A stretch of DNA of 64,000 nt from Actinobacteria bacterium HGW-Actinobacteria-2 (GTDB lineage Bacteria > Actinomycetota > Actinomycetes > Propionibacteriales > Propionibacteriaceae): positions 62,001 to 126,000 of the forward strand of contig PHEY01000009.1 in NCBI GenBank assembly GCA_002841335.1, written 5' to 3'. Every line of letters starts with the position of its first letter. The stretch's first letter is position 1. Both the position numbers and the translations under genes were made by a program. Under the pieces are notes generated by a model. It ran no database searches. It was not told the origin of the DNA and worked only from the letters and a program-made list of their open reading frames with translations. Shown piece after piece: positions 49,157 through 58,597 of the stretch.

Positions 49157-50143
49157 GTGATCAGCCGCCGCCCTCATCCGTTCGCGATGGTGGTGGCGAC
49201 GATCTTCATGCTCGCCGGGGCGGCCTTGTGGGCGCTGGACGCCTTCCCCACCCTGCAGGCAATTTCCCGACAGACCGCACTGGTGTCGTCCTTCACTCCC
49301 TACGGCATCGTCGCCTGGGTGATCGCAGCACTCATCCTGCTGCTCGCCGCGCGCGGCACCGGACGGCTGGTGTCGCTGGTGGCGTTCGCCGGGATGTTCA
49401 TCCACGCCGGCATCTTCCTGCCCTATTTCGAGACCAGCTATCAGGCACCGACGGGCGCGCCGCCGACCGTGAAGATGATCATGCTCAACCTTCACTACGG
49501 CCACGGCGACCTCGACCAGTTGTGGGCTCAAGTCAAAGCCGAGAAGCCCGACCTGGTCGTGCTCACCGAGTTCACCGAACAGTCCTCGACAGTCCTCACC
49601 GACCCTCAGTGGCAGGCCCTGCTGCCCTACCACCTCGGCACCACCGGCCGGTCGAGCAACCGCGACCAGTTCGGTGACTCCTCCGGCACCCAGGTCCTCT
49701 CCCGGACGCCGATCACCCTGCTCGGTCGGGCCAGCGGCACCGAGAACGCGAACCTTGCGATCCAGGTCACTTCCGGCGGGCACGAGTTCACCCTGATCGC
49801 CGCCCACCCGATCAACGCGGTACGCGGTGGGCTGGACGGTTGGCTGAACGAGGGCGCGATCCTGGCCGACTTCGTGGCCACCCAATCGGGTCACCCCCTG
49901 GTGGTCGCCGGCGACCTCAACTCCGTACCCGAGCACCTGACGATTCACAACCTGGTGGCTCGCACCGGACTGCACCAGGCCACGCAGGGCTGGCAGCCCA
50001 GCTACCCCGCCGATCGCATGGTGCCGCTGATCACCATCGATCAGGTGCTGGCCAGCAGCCAGTTCAGCACCGTACGAGTGGCCCGGTTCCGGGTCGCCAA
50101 CACCGACCATCTCGGCAGCGTCGTGGAGTTGGCCCAGTCCTGA
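49157..50143 (+). CDS. membrane-anchored endonuclease/exonuclease/phosphatase family protein
   Basis: A 328-residue protein with three N-terminal helices (about 9-30, 43-65, 70-88) and an extracellular EEP-fold domain. Family residues: MLNLHYG near 112 (Asn), VLTEFTE (metal Glu near 136), IAAHPIN (His), VAGDLNSVPEH (Asp/Asn), and NTDHLGSVV (Asp-His near the C-terminus). Such proteins cut DNA, lipids or phosphoesters; the substrate is not evident. GTG 49157 is the start. Divergent from comEA, whose DNA-uptake job might be related, but this is only context. Confidence 0.84.
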   Translation: MISRRPHPFAMVVATIFMLAGAALWALDAFPTLQAISRQTALVSSFTPYGIVAWVIAALILLLAARGTGRLVSLVAFAGMFIHAGIFLPYFETSYQAPTGAPPTVKMIMLNLHYGHGDLDQLWAQVKAEKPDLVVLTEFTEQSSTVLTDPQWQALLPYHLGTTGRSSNRDQFGDSSGTQVLSRTPITLLGRASGTENANLAIQVTSGGHEFTLIAAHPINAVRGGLDGWLNEGAILADFVATQSGHPLVVAGDLNSVPEHLTIHNLVARTGLHQATQGWQPSYPADRMVPLITIDQVLASSQFSTVRVARFRVANTDHLGSVVELAQS

Positions 50144-50151
50144 GCGGACGG

Positions 50152-50345
50152 GGTTTCGACACGGCCGCTTCGCGGCCTGCTCAACCAGCGGTCGTTGGGA
50201 AACCGCTTCGCGACCTGCTCAACTAGCTGTGGTCGGGAAGCCGCTTCGCGGCCTGCTCGGCCAGCGGTCGTTCAGAAACCGCGGCGCGCCCGCTCACCCA
50301 ACCCAAAGCTGGTTGAGCCGCGAGCGCAGCGAGCGAGTCGAAACC
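50152..50345. repeat. 38-bp tandem array bracketed by inverted REP-like units
   Basis: Four units of 38 bp begin at 50165, 50203, 50241 and 50279 (the fourth is degenerate); the first three start CCGCTTCGCG and contain CCTGCTC. The left unit (50152-50189) runs from GGTTTCGAC to GCTCAACCAGC. The right unit (50308-50345) is its inverse, GCTGGTTGAGC to GTCGAAACC. The array lies between the convergent EEP and leuS genes. Confidence 0.8.
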
Positions 50346-50360
50346 ACCGTCCGCCGAACG

Positions 50361-52832
50361 TCAGGCGGGGACGATGCTGACCAGCTTGGGCGCGCGGACG
50401 ATCACCTGACGCACAGCGCGGCCGTCCAGCGCTCGCTGAACGCCGGGATCGGCCAGCGCCAAAGCCTCGAGCTCGGCATCGGTCGCCGACGGCGAGACGT
50501 CCAGCTTGGCGCGGACCTTGCCCTGGACCTGCACCACGCAGGTCACCTGCTCGGCCACCAGCAGCGCCGGCTCGACGACCGGCCAGGTCGCATTCGCCAC
50601 GCTCGGAGCGTGTCCCAGCAACTCCCACATCTCCTCGGCGACGTAGGGCGCGATCGGGCTCAGTAGCACCGCGACGGTCTCGGCGGCCTCACGGACGGCC
50701 GAATCGCTCGGACCGGCACCGGTGTCGATGGCCTTGCGGGTGGCGTTGACCAGCTCCATGATGCGGGCCACAGCGACGTTGAAGCGCTGCGTGTCCAGGC
50801 ACTCGGTCACCTCGGCGATCGCCTTGTGGGTAGCCCGTCGCAGGCTCAACTCGCCAGCAGCCGGATCGGCGCCGACCGCGCTGGTCACCTCGGTGGCCAG
50901 CCGGTGGGCGCGTTGCAGGAACTTCAGCGTCGAGCTCGCCGACACGTCCGCCCAGTCGATGTCGTCCTCCGGCGGACCGGCGAACACCACGGTGGTGCGG
51001 ATCGCGTCCACGCCGTACTCGTCGATCTGCTTGCCCAGGTCGACACCGTTGCCCAGCGATTTGCTCATCGCCTTGCCCTGGTTGATCACCTGGCCCTGGT
51101 TCATCAGCCGGGTGAACGGCTCGGAGAAGTCCACCAAGCCGATGTCCTGCAACACCTTGGTGAAGAAGCGCGAGTACAGCAGGTGCAGGATCGCGTGCTC
51201 CACACCACCCACGTATTGGGCCACCGGCATCCACTTGGCCACCTCGGCCGGGTCGAACGGCCCGTCGTTGTAGCCCGGCGAGCAATACCGGAAGTAGTAC
51301 CACGAAGAGTCGACGAAGGTGTCCATGGTGTCGGTGTCGCGGGTAGCCGCGCCGCCACAGGTCGGGCAGGTGGTGTTCACCCAATCGGTGGCGCTGGCCA
51401 GCGGGCTGGTGCCCTTCGGTGCCAGTGCGGCACCGCGCAGATCGGGCAGTTCCACCGGCAGCTGATCGTCCGGCACCGGCACCTCGCCACAGGTGGCGCA
51501 GTGGATGATCGGGATCGGGCAGCCCCAGAAGCGCTGGCGACTCAGCAACCAGTCACGCAGTCGGAAGGTCACCGCCGATTCACCGGCACCCTTTTCGGCC
51601 AGCATCGCGGTGATCTTGGCCACGCCGTCGGCCTTATTGGTCAACCCGTCTAGGGCCGGGGAGTTCACATAGGCGCCATCGCCGGGGGTCGCCACGAAGG
51701 TCTGCGCCGGGTCGGGCTGGCCGGTTTCGACGACCACCCGCACCGGCAGATCGAACACCTTGGCGAAGTCCAGGTCGCGCTGGTCGTGCGCGGGTACGGC
51801 CATCACCGCGCCGGTACCGTAGTCGGCCAGCACGTAGTCGGCGGCATAGACCGGCAGCAGCTCGTTGTTGACCGGGTTGATCGCATGGATGCCCAGGAAG
51901 ACACCGGTCTTGGGTCGCTCGGACGACTGCCGCTCGATCTCGGTGGCGCGCTTGGTGACCTCCAGGTACTCCTCGAAGGCCGGACGCTGCGCGTCGGTGA
52001 CGATCTCAGCGGCCAGTGGCGCCTCGGGGGCGACCACGAAGAAGGTGGCACCGTACAGAGTGTCGGGTCGGGTGGTGAAGACGCGGACGGGCTCGTCGCG
52101 GCCTTCGATCTGGAAGTCGACGTAGGCACCTTCGGAGCGGCCGATCCAGTTGCGCTGCATCGCCAGCACCCGATCGGGCCACTTGCCCTCGATCAACTCC
52201 ATGTCGTCCAGCAGTCGCTGGGCGTAGTCGGTGATCTTGAAGTACCACTGGTTCAGCTTGCGCTTGGTGACCACGCCGTGGCACCGCTCGCACAGCCCCT
52301 GAACCACCTGCTCGTTGGCCAGCACCGTCTGATCGTTGGGGCACCAGTTGACGAAGGAGTCCTTGCGGTAGGCCAGGCCGCGCTCGTAGAAGCGCAGGAA
52401 CAGCCACTGGGTCCAGCGATAGTAGTCGGTGTCGGAGGTGTGCAGTCGACGCGACCAGTCGAAGCTCAGGCCGTAGCGGGCGAACGAGTTCGCCTGGGTG
52501 TCGATATTGGCGTACGTCCAGTCGGCGGGGTGGGCGTCCCGGGCGATCGCGGCGTTCTCGGCCGGCAGGCCGAAGGAATCCCAGCCGATCGGGTGCATGA
52601 CGTCATAGCCCTGGAGCCGCCAGTAGCGGGAAACGATGTCGCCCATGACGAAGGCCTCGGCGTGCCCCATGTGCAGGTCGCCGGAGGGGTAGGGGAACAT
52701 GTCGAGGACGTAGCGGCGCTCTTTACTGCCGTCATCGAGCGGCGTGAAGGTGCCGTCTTCGGCCCAGAACTGCTGCCACTTCACCTGCGCGGCGGCGGCG
52801 TCATAGCCGCTGCGCACTACCTCGCTGGTCAC
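50361..52832 (-). CDS. leuS: leucyl-tRNA synthetase
   Basis: An 823-residue class Ia synthetase that charges tRNA-Leu. The HIGH motif appears as HMGH in [15 protein letters not shown] near residue 52, the KMSKS loop as AMSKS in [12 protein letters not shown], and the CP1 editing domain lies between ([13 protein letters not shown]). Zinc cysteines occur in CPTCGG and CEQ/CHGV-type pairs. The length is normal for actinobacteria. The start at ATG 52832 follows a leader (52879-52970) with a possible leader peptide and an intrinsic terminator, so leucine-dependent attenuation is possible. Confidence 0.97.
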   Translation of the reverse strand: MTSEVVRSGYDAAAAQVKWQQFWAEDGTFTPLDDGSKERRYVLDMFPYPSGDLHMGHAEAFVMGDIVSRYWRLQGYDVMHPIGWDSFGLPAENAAIARDAHPADWTYANIDTQANSFARYGLSFDWSRRLHTSDTDYYRWTQWLFLRFYERGLAYRKDSFVNWCPNDQTVLANEQVVQGLCERCHGVVTKRKLNQWYFKITDYAQRLLDDMELIEGKWPDRVLAMQRNWIGRSEGAYVDFQIEGRDEPVRVFTTRPDTLYGATFFVVAPEAPLAAEIVTDAQRPAFEEYLEVTKRATEIERQSSERPKTGVFLGIHAINPVNNELLPVYAADYVLADYGTGAVMAVPAHDQRDLDFAKVFDLPVRVVVETGQPDPAQTFVATPGDGAYVNSPALDGLTNKADGVAKITAMLAEKGAGESAVTFRLRDWLLSRQRFWGCPIPIIHCATCGEVPVPDDQLPVELPDLRGAALAPKGTSPLASATDWVNTTCPTCGGAATRDTDTMDTFVDSSWYYFRYCSPGYNDGPFDPAEVAKWMPVAQYVGGVEHAILHLLYSRFFTKVLQDIGLVDFSEPFTRLMNQGQVINQGKAMSKSLGNGVDLGKQIDEYGVDAIRTTVVFAGPPEDDIDWADVSASSTLKFLQRAHRLATEVTSAVGADPAAGELSLRRATHKAIAEVTECLDTQRFNVAVARIMELVNATRKAIDTGAGPSDSAVREAAETVAVLLSPIAPYVAEEMWELLGHAPSVANATWPVVEPALLVAEQVTCVVQVQGKVRAKLDVSPSATDAELEALALADPGVQRALDGRAVRQVIVRAPKLVSIVPA

Positions 52833-52878
52833 TTGATTCCTCGCTCCTTCTCACCGACTTCGCCCTGGGTGACACATG

Positions 52879-52914
52879 AAAAAGCCCCGGCGGGCCGTGA
52901 GGCTCGCCAGGGGC
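52879..52914 (-). terminator. intrinsic terminator just upstream of leuS
   Basis: On the minus strand GCCCC-T-GGCG-A-GCC folds on GGCCCGCCGGGGC with a TCAC loop, followed by TTTTT. It lies 46 bases before the leuS start, so it either ends the DUF4192 transcript or attenuates leuS. Confidence 0.75.
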
Positions 52915-52940
52915 CGCCGCGACTGACAATGCAGCCGCGG

Positions 52941-52970
52941 CTACGCAAGGTCCAGGGAGAATCCGTGCAT
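52941..52970 (-). CDS. candidate leuS leader peptide
   Basis: The ORF reads MHGFSLDLA and then TAG. A TAGACT -10 (52978-52983, minus strand) lies seven bases before the ATG, so the peptide would be translated from a leaderless transcript. A small stem (CCGCG with CGCGG, starting right after the stop) and the terminator at 52879-52914 follow. Two of nine codons are Leu (CTG, CTT). The layout fits attenuation, but the Leu codons are not adjacent and the size is minimal. Confidence 0.45.
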   Translation of the reverse strand: MHGFSLDLA

Positions 52971-53039
52971 GCCGGCAAGTCTATCCGATGGCGCGACACG
53001 CCAGCCCCAGGATCGGACGACGGCCCCACCACCCGCGCC

Positions 53040-54011
53040 TCAGGCCGAATCCGGTGCCGCCAGCAGTCGCGCATGGTCGGCCAGCGCCCCGACCAATGCC
53101 CGGCGGTACTGGGGCCAGGCCGACGGTGGCAGCACGGTGGCATTGATCCATTCCAGCATCGCCGCCAGCGGGACGTCCGCCGCCAGCTGGTCGAGCCGCT
53201 CCAGGCACACGGTCTGCAAGGCGCCGTCACCAGTCAGCCAACCCGCCACCCCCAACAACCCCACCGGTGCCGCCGCGAACCCCGGTGGGGTCACCGCGAC
53301 CACCGCCGTCCAACGCTCCACCGCCGCCGGCGCTCGGGCAGCATCCAACCCCTCCACGATCAACTGCTGAATCTCGGCCTCTGCGGCCAGCACCGCCAAA
53401 CGGACAAGGTCTGGGTGTGCGGTGGCTGTGGTCGCCAACGTCGACGCCCACCGACGGCGAGCCTCCGACCCCAGGGCAGCCACCTCGCCCGTGGCGATCA
53501 CGAAGTCCTCCGCCAGGCCAGGTATCTGCTCGGCCTGGGGCCCGGCCACCTGGGCCACCAACGCCGCACGCGACTCTCGCAACGGCAGTCCCAACGCGGC
53601 CGCCTGAGCGGCCACCTCAGCGGTTCCCACCTGACCGCTGAGCCCGGCGGCGTGATCGACCCGCCAGCGCTGGCGACCCACCTGCACCAACCGGCCGAGC
53701 CGATCCTCCCCCACCACCTCGGCGGCGACATCCAGCACTGCCCAGGCCAGGCCCAGATCCTCGGTGTAGGCCAGACACCAGGCCTCGCCGTCGGGAAACC
53801 GCTCGAACAGCCGGGAGATCAACTGGTTCATCGCCTCGGCCTCGGCCATCGGTGCCAGGTCGACCCGGGCGAGCACGCCCATCCGGCCGTCGTCGACCAT
53901 CAGCACCACGAGTGAGGAATGCGGGTGGAAGCCGACCAGGTAGGGCACCAGGCCGACCAAGTCGTCCACGTCATGAATGGCCAGCCGGGCCTCGGGTTCG
54001 ATTGCGCTCAT
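53040..54011 (-). CDS. DUF4192 family protein
   Basis: A 323-residue protein of an actinobacterial family of unknown function. The N-terminal DDLVGLVPYLVGFHPHSSLVVL is the family signature, followed by VDLAPM and a region rich in Ala/Leu helices. ATG 54011 is chosen because family similarity begins directly after it; GTG 54056 is also possible. Cytosolic, with no helix or signal. Its transcript may end at the hairpin 52879-52914 before leuS. Confidence 0.8.
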   Translation of the reverse strand: MSAIEPEARLAIHDVDDLVGLVPYLVGFHPHSSLVVLMVDDGRMGVLARVDLAPMAEAEAMNQLISRLFERFPDGEAWCLAYTEDLGLAWAVLDVAAEVVGEDRLGRLVQVGRQRWRVDHAAGLSGQVGTAEVAAQAAALGLPLRESRAALVAQVAGPQAEQIPGLAEDFVIATGEVAALGSEARRRWASTLATTATAHPDLVRLAVLAAEAEIQQLIVEGLDAARAPAAVERWTAVVAVTPPGFAAAPVGLLGVAGWLTGDGALQTVCLERLDQLAADVPLAAMLEWINATVLPPSAWPQYRRALVGALADHARLLAAPDSA

Positions 54012-54103
54012 GCCGGACAGCTTCGGGATCGCGACCCCGAAATCGTCACTATCCACAAGGGTGATTCCTTACCCACAGCCGAGCCGTTCGCCGCCTCGGC
54101 GGG

Positions 54104-54116
54104 TAGCCTGGCAACG
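54104..54116 (+). promoter_or_regulatory. leaderless -10 promoter of the 54117 gene
   Basis: TAGCCT (54104-54109) is seven bases before ATG 54117 with no ribosome-binding site. Confidence 0.5.
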
Positions 54117-54776
54117 ATGACTTTCACACCAGGCACCCCGAACCCCGACGGCCCGGACGAGGCACAGCCCCGTCCACCGGCCCCCGGTTGGGCACCTGTG
54201 CCCCTGTCGGCGGCCAGCGGTGCCGCCGCGTCGGTGCCGTCCCAGACCTCTGCTCCCGAACCACAAACGTCCGACTCGACCGAGATCGGACGATTCGCAC
54301 CCCGACGCAGTCTGCTGCCGCTCTTGGTGGGGGTGATCGGAGTCGCCGTGGCGGTACTCCTGGGTTACACCGCGCTCCGTCCCCCGACGCCCAACCCCAC
54401 CGCGAGCGCCCCGGTAAGCGCCACCCCGAAGCCAACTCCGCGTGACGGCACGCGGTTCACCGCGGAGAGCGACCGTGCCAGCGGGGTGTGGAAGATCACC
54501 GACAGCCGCTGGGACGCCACGGGCGTGTCCGCGCTCATCACGGTCACCGTCGACACCGGCACCCTGGACTGCTACTTCAGCGCTCTGCCCCACGACGGTT
54601 CCGACGTCAGCGACGGCGAAGAGTCTTCCTTGTCACCGCAGTTCCCGAACGGACCGATCTCAGCCGGCTCGTCAGCCAGCGGCTGGGTGCATTTCACCAT
54701 CGAGCACGGCACCACTTTGGTGTTCCTGCGGACCGCCGATCAGGCGCAGATCTCCGGTCTCGAAGTCGCCGGCTGA
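54117..54776 (+). CDS. single-pass membrane protein of unknown function
   Basis: A 219-residue protein. The N-terminal 65 residues are Pro/Ala/Ser-rich and disordered; one helix (about 67-85, LLPLLVGVIGVAVAVLLGY) is followed by a Pro/Thr linker and an extracellular beta-rich domain of about 110 residues with a single Cys (LDCYFSAL). The outer domain resembles DUF4352/telokin-like lipoprotein domains in general character, but I do not recognise it firmly. The start at ATG 54117 is supported by the nearby -10. It is divergent from the DUF4192 gene. Confidence 0.7.
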   Translation: MTFTPGTPNPDGPDEAQPRPPAPGWAPVPLSAASGAAASVPSQTSAPEPQTSDSTEIGRFAPRRSLLPLLVGVIGVAVAVLLGYTALRPPTPNPTASAPVSATPKPTPRDGTRFTAESDRASGVWKITDSRWDATGVSALITVTVDTGTLDCYFSALPHDGSDVSDGEESSLSPQFPNGPISAGSSASGWVHFTIEHGTTLVFLRTADQAQISGLEVAG

Positions 54777-54783
54777 ACTCCGC

Positions 54784-55755
54784 TCAGGCGGACGGTTCCA
54801 CGCCCGCCTCGACGGCGGCCTGTTTGGCCTGATTGCGCGCCAACGCGTCCGGGTGGTACTTGCTCAGCAGCACCACACCACCGATGGCGATCGCACCGGT
54901 GAGGAGCATTCCGAGGGCATACTCGGGGCGATCCGCCAAGAAGGCGCCCTCACCCAACACCAGGATGCCGAAGGAGACCGCGACGATCGGGTCGGTGGTG
55001 GTCATCGATCCGACCACGATCTCGGCCGGGCCGTTGGCGTAGGCCTGCTGCAGCATCCAGCCACCCACGGCGTAGCAGGTCAACAAGAACCCCAGGCCGA
55101 CATAAAGCAGCGGATCGGTCCAGTAGTTGTCCCTGCCGAGCACCTCGAACAGCACCTTCAGCATCGTCGGGCTCATGCCGTAGTAGAACGAGCCGGCCGA
55201 GGCCAGCAGCAGGCAGCGCCGGAAGCCACGACCACGAAAGCCGAGGTAGGCCAGCAGGGCACCGATCGTGTAGACGGTGAGCACTCCGACGATGATCTTG
55301 ACCAGGTCGAGTTCGACCACCTTCGCCGCGGTGGACGCCGAGAAGTAGGTGAACGACACGATGCCGATGATGGTCATCGCCACCGCACCCCAGATCACCT
55401 TGGTCGGACGGAAGCCGTGCAGCTTGGCCGCCAGCAGCACCGACCACGGCACCGCCAGAATGCCGACCGGCTGGACCACGGTCACTGGCGCCAATGCCAG
55501 TCCGACCGCGTGCAGGGTGGCGCCGACGACGATGGTCCCGGTGCCGACCAGCCACAGCTTGTTCGTCAGCAGGCCCAAGATTTCCCGCATGCTCATCGAC
55601 GGGTTTTCGGTGTCGGTGCGCGGCGTGCGGGACACCGCGAGGTGCTGGATGGTCGCGCCACCGGCAAAGCCCAGCGAGGAGAAAACCACGATGGCCAAGG
55701 CCAGCGGGATGTTCTGCTCCAGGTGGAACAGTGCTTCCAAGGCGATGAGGTTCAT
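54784..55755 (-). CDS. DMT superfamily transporter
   Basis: A 323-residue membrane protein with about nine to ten helices arranged as two EamA-like halves: SSLGFAGGATIQHLAV and LAPVTVVQPVGILAVPWSVLL in the first, and VGSMTTTDPIVAVSFGILVLGEG in the second (the last is the conserved end of the DMT repeat). Related actinobacterial proteins are unassigned; some resemble NIPA-type Mg2+ carriers. The substrate is unknown. The gene converges with the 54117 gene after seven bases. Confidence 0.85.
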   Translation of the reverse strand: MNLIALEALFHLEQNIPLALAIVVFSSLGFAGGATIQHLAVSRTPRTDTENPSMSMREILGLLTNKLWLVGTGTIVVGATLHAVGLALAPVTVVQPVGILAVPWSVLLAAKLHGFRPTKVIWGAVAMTIIGIVSFTYFSASTAAKVVELDLVKIIVGVLTVYTIGALLAYLGFRGRGFRRCLLLASAGSFYYGMSPTMLKVLFEVLGRDNYWTDPLLYVGLGFLLTCYAVGGWMLQQAYANGPAEIVVGSMTTTDPIVAVSFGILVLGEGAFLADRPEYALGMLLTGAIAIGGVVLLSKYHPDALARNQAKQAAVEAGVEPSA

Positions 55756-55831
55756 AGCGTCCTGTCACGTACGGGCAGCAGCGGGGCAGCGGCTGGGTCA
55801 GCCTAGCCGGTCGTGCCAATCCCGCTGACGA

Positions 55832-56704
55832 CTAGCTGCGTTCGGAGAATCGGACCGCGGCCAAGAGTTGCGCCGCCAGCGAGGCGCCCAGCCCGAGCGG
55901 CCACCGGTGCATCACGTACTCGGCAGCCTCGTTCACCGCCAGCTGGCGGGTGGAGTTGCCGGCCCGCCTCCAGAACTCCGGCGGCGCCGGTTTGGCCAAC
56001 TGCAGGTAGACCGGACGTGGCGAGGGACGGCAGCGCACCACGCATACCACGGCGCTCTCCCCGTCCGCCTTCGGCACCTCGGGGAACTCGGTGACGACCA
56101 TGGCGGCGGCATTGGCACCCAACGTGGTGGTGAGCAATTCCCGTAGCCACAGCTCGAAGCGATCCAGATCGGGGGTCTTCAGCGTGGCCAGGTCGGCATT
56201 CAGTCCGAGCGGGGTGGCGTTGTCGTCCACGCCGATCACCAACGAGCCACCCTCAGCGTTGAGGAAGCCGCAGACTGTCTTCAAGATGACGTGCTCGATG
56301 TTCGCGTCGCGCGCCCCGGTGCGGAGGTTCACCCGGGCGGTCGACTTGTACTCGACCTTCCCCGATTCACCTGCAGCCAGCAGTTCGGCCACCGGCACCT
56401 GCGGACGCCCCTGGAAATGCGCGGCCAACGCGGCGTAGGCGGCAATCCCCGCCACCGAGAACCCCAGCGCCAGCAAGATCGTCAGAATGCTGGTGAGTTG
56501 GAGTTCATGGTCAATGGCACCGGCGACCGCTGCGGCCAATGCGGTTGCCAGCGCTGCGATCACGATCCCGGCCGAGGGGCTGAGCTTGGCCCGTCCCCGC
56601 AAGATCAACGTGGCCGCCCCGCTGAGGACGGCAGCCACCAGCAGCATCAATGGCAGCGCAAGGGCGACGCCCCACAGCGGGACGTCCACGATTCGCTCAA
56701 GCAT
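55832..56704 (-). CDS. membrane protein with AlbA_2/Schlafen-like domain
   Basis: A 290-residue protein. Three N-terminal helices (about 10-35, 43-62, 70-95) are followed by a cytosolic AlbA_2-type (Schlafen AlbA, DUF4062-adjacent family) domain: VEYKSTARVNL near 117-127, then HVILKTVCGFLNAEGGSLVIGVDDN near 137-161, the usual core that binds nucleic acid or ATP. The C-terminus ends in a helical tail. ATG 56704 has GGAAGGAA upstream. AlbA_2 proteins are often soluble regulators; a membrane-tethered form is less usual. Confidence 0.78.
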   Translation of the reverse strand: MLERIVDVPLWGVALALPLMLLVAAVLSGAATLILRGRAKLSPSAGIVIAALATALAAAVAGAIDHELQLTSILTILLALGFSVAGIAAYAALAAHFQGRPQVPVAELLAAGESGKVEYKSTARVNLRTGARDANIEHVILKTVCGFLNAEGGSLVIGVDDNATPLGLNADLATLKTPDLDRFELWLRELLTTTLGANAAAMVVTEFPEVPKADGESAVVCVVRCRPSPRPVYLQLAKPAPPEFWRRAGNSTRQLAVNEAAEYVMHRWPLGLGASLAAQLLAAVRFSERS

Positions 56705-56731
56705 GAGTTCCTTCCTGCGGGCCTCGCCGGA

Positions 56732-58519
56732 TCACCAGCCGCCTCCGCCACCACCGCCGAAGCCGCCGCCACCGGAGAAGCCCGAGCCGCCGCTGGATGC
56801 CGCGGTGGCCGCCTGCAACGACGACGACATGCTGGACGACAGCGAACTCAGCGACGAGGTCAGACTGCCCAGCCCGAAGCCGGTGTTGTAGCCGTAGCCG
56901 TAGTACCAGTAGGGCGCGAACTCATAGCGACCCTCGGCGGCCAGTTGCTGGAAGATCGATGTCCACCGTTCGGCCACGCCGAAGACCATCGCGTAGGGCA
57001 GGTACCGGGAGAACACGTCGATGCCCTCTTCGAACTTGATCTGCTCGGCTTCGGCGGTGGTGAGGTACAGCTCGAAGCCCTTCGCCTGAGCCAGCACCGC
57101 CGAGCCGTCGGCCGTCCGCCGCCCGAAGGAGTTGTTGCGGATCAGCACGCCCAGACCCACGATGATCAGCGCCAGCCCGACCAGCCCCCAGCCGACCAGG
57201 CCCAGCAGCAGGCCCAACCCGGCGCCGGCGGCCATCAGCAGGATCCCACCGGCGATGGCCAGGCCCCGGATCAGCGCCGGGTTTCCGGTGAACCAGTGCA
57301 GCTCTTTGGTGACCCGGCTGTACATCTGCGAACGAACCTCGGTGAGCATCCCGGCGTAGGAGGAGTCACGCAGATCGTCGGTGGTCACTTGGCCGCCCTC
57401 GGCGAACAGCTTGGAGATCAACGTCGACTCGTAGCCGGCAAGCTCGTCGCTGCCCTGAGTCAGGGTGAAGGTGAAGTCCTTCTTGCCGGTCTGTTCGATG
57501 GTCAGGTGCTTGCGAACCGCGAGATCGACCATGGTCGCGGTGATGTCACGATCGTCGGCAGTGGCGTCCATCAACGTCCCGATCTCGCCAGGACGGGCAT
57601 CGCGCGGCGGAGTGAACGCGACCGCCACCGGAGCTCGGGAGTCGTCGTAGCCGATGGTGGCCTCCTGGCCGGGAGCCGGAGCGAGGCCCGGAGTCAGGCC
57701 GAGGTAGACCTGGTCGCGCGCGGCGCGGCGGGTGCGCCGCCACAGCAGGAACAGCCCAGCGCCGGCGAGCAGGGCGGTCACCGAGCCGGTGAAGCCGTTC
57801 ACCGGGAACATGTTCTGCACGGTCAGCCGCTTGGTGTAGCGCGGCTCAGCGTTGACGAAAGTGCCGGCCGGGAAGCCTGCGACCACCTGCATCCGGATGC
57901 CGTTGCCGGTACCCGTCGCCGTGTAGGTGGCCGAGTCGCCGGCCATGGTGTTGGCGCAGGTCCCGTTTCCCACGAAGCAGGCGGTCTGGGTGATCGCAGC
58001 CGGCCCGGTGACCTGCACCGACGCCTGGTCGATCGGCACCTGCCAGCCGGTACCGATCGCGTCCCAGTTGAACTCGTCCAGACCGGACGTGGCCTGCTTC
58101 GGCTCCACCAGCCCGCGGACGGTGTAGGTGATCTGGTAATCCTGCTGACCGGTGTAGGTGTGATTCTCACTGCCGACCCGGATTGTCAGCGTGCCGTCGC
58201 TCTCCTCGGTGGAGACCTCGGTGTTGGCGCCGGAGGGACTGGTCACCGGGCCCATCGTGTAGTCGTACATCCGCCACTGATCGTTGGGGGCGATCTGCCG
58301 CAAGGGGAAGACCAAGTACATCCCGTGCCCGGAGTCGGCACCGAAATCGAAGCGGACGTTGAGCTGGACGGTCGTCACGCCGTCGGCGGCGACGTTGGCC
58401 TTCACCTGATAATCGCGGATCGAATCGTCGTCGCTGTCGGCCCGACTCACCGTCGGCACCAAGATCAGCCAGCCAACAGAAAGCAGAAGCGCAGCAACCA
58501 TGCTCATCATCCGACGCAT
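56732..58519 (-). CDS. DUF2207 family membrane protein
   Basis: A 595-residue protein of the DUF2207 family (YciQ-type), function unknown. A signal peptide or first helix (7-27) leads to a large extracellular beta-rich domain (about 30-240), then one helix near 245-265, a cytosolic region (270-400), two more helices (about 410-450), and a C-terminal cytosolic part ending in a Ser- and Gly-rich tail with a final GGGGGGGW. ATG 58519 has TAGGCT (58526-58531, minus strand) six bases before it, so the message is probably leaderless. Confidence 0.88.
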   Translation of the reverse strand: MRRMMSMVAALLLSVGWLILVPTVSRADSDDDSIRDYQVKANVAADGVTTVQLNVRFDFGADSGHGMYLVFPLRQIAPNDQWRMYDYTMGPVTSPSGANTEVSTEESDGTLTIRVGSENHTYTGQQDYQITYTVRGLVEPKQATSGLDEFNWDAIGTGWQVPIDQASVQVTGPAAITQTACFVGNGTCANTMAGDSATYTATGTGNGIRMQVVAGFPAGTFVNAEPRYTKRLTVQNMFPVNGFTGSVTALLAGAGLFLLWRRTRRAARDQVYLGLTPGLAPAPGQEATIGYDDSRAPVAVAFTPPRDARPGEIGTLMDATADDRDITATMVDLAVRKHLTIEQTGKKDFTFTLTQGSDELAGYESTLISKLFAEGGQVTTDDLRDSSYAGMLTEVRSQMYSRVTKELHWFTGNPALIRGLAIAGGILLMAAGAGLGLLLGLVGWGLVGLALIIVGLGVLIRNNSFGRRTADGSAVLAQAKGFELYLTTAEAEQIKFEEGIDVFSRYLPYAMVFGVAERWTSIFQQLAAEGRYEFAPYWYYGYGYNTGFGLGSLTSSLSSLSSSMSSSLQAATAASSGGSGFSGGGGFGGGGGGGW

Positions 58520-58597
58520 GTGATGAGCCTAACAACGCCCACCAGCGCCCGGGGCCGAAGCCACGGCCAGTATTGTGAGCCGCGAAGGGAGGCGACG
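58520..58597. promoter_or_regulatory. divergent promoter region of DUF2207 and nrtR-like gene
   Basis: The minus strand carries TAGGCT at 58526-58531. The plus strand carries TATTGT near 58571 and a GGGAGG ribosome-binding site before ATG 58598. Confidence 0.45.

Noticed and set aside
50152-50345. CRISPR array
   Set aside because: Units are directly adjacent with no unique spacers, and no cas genes are present.
52833-53039. T-box riboswitch before leuS
   Set aside because: A terminator is present, but there is no conserved T-box sequence (GGTGGNACCGCG-like) and the space is too short for a full T-box.
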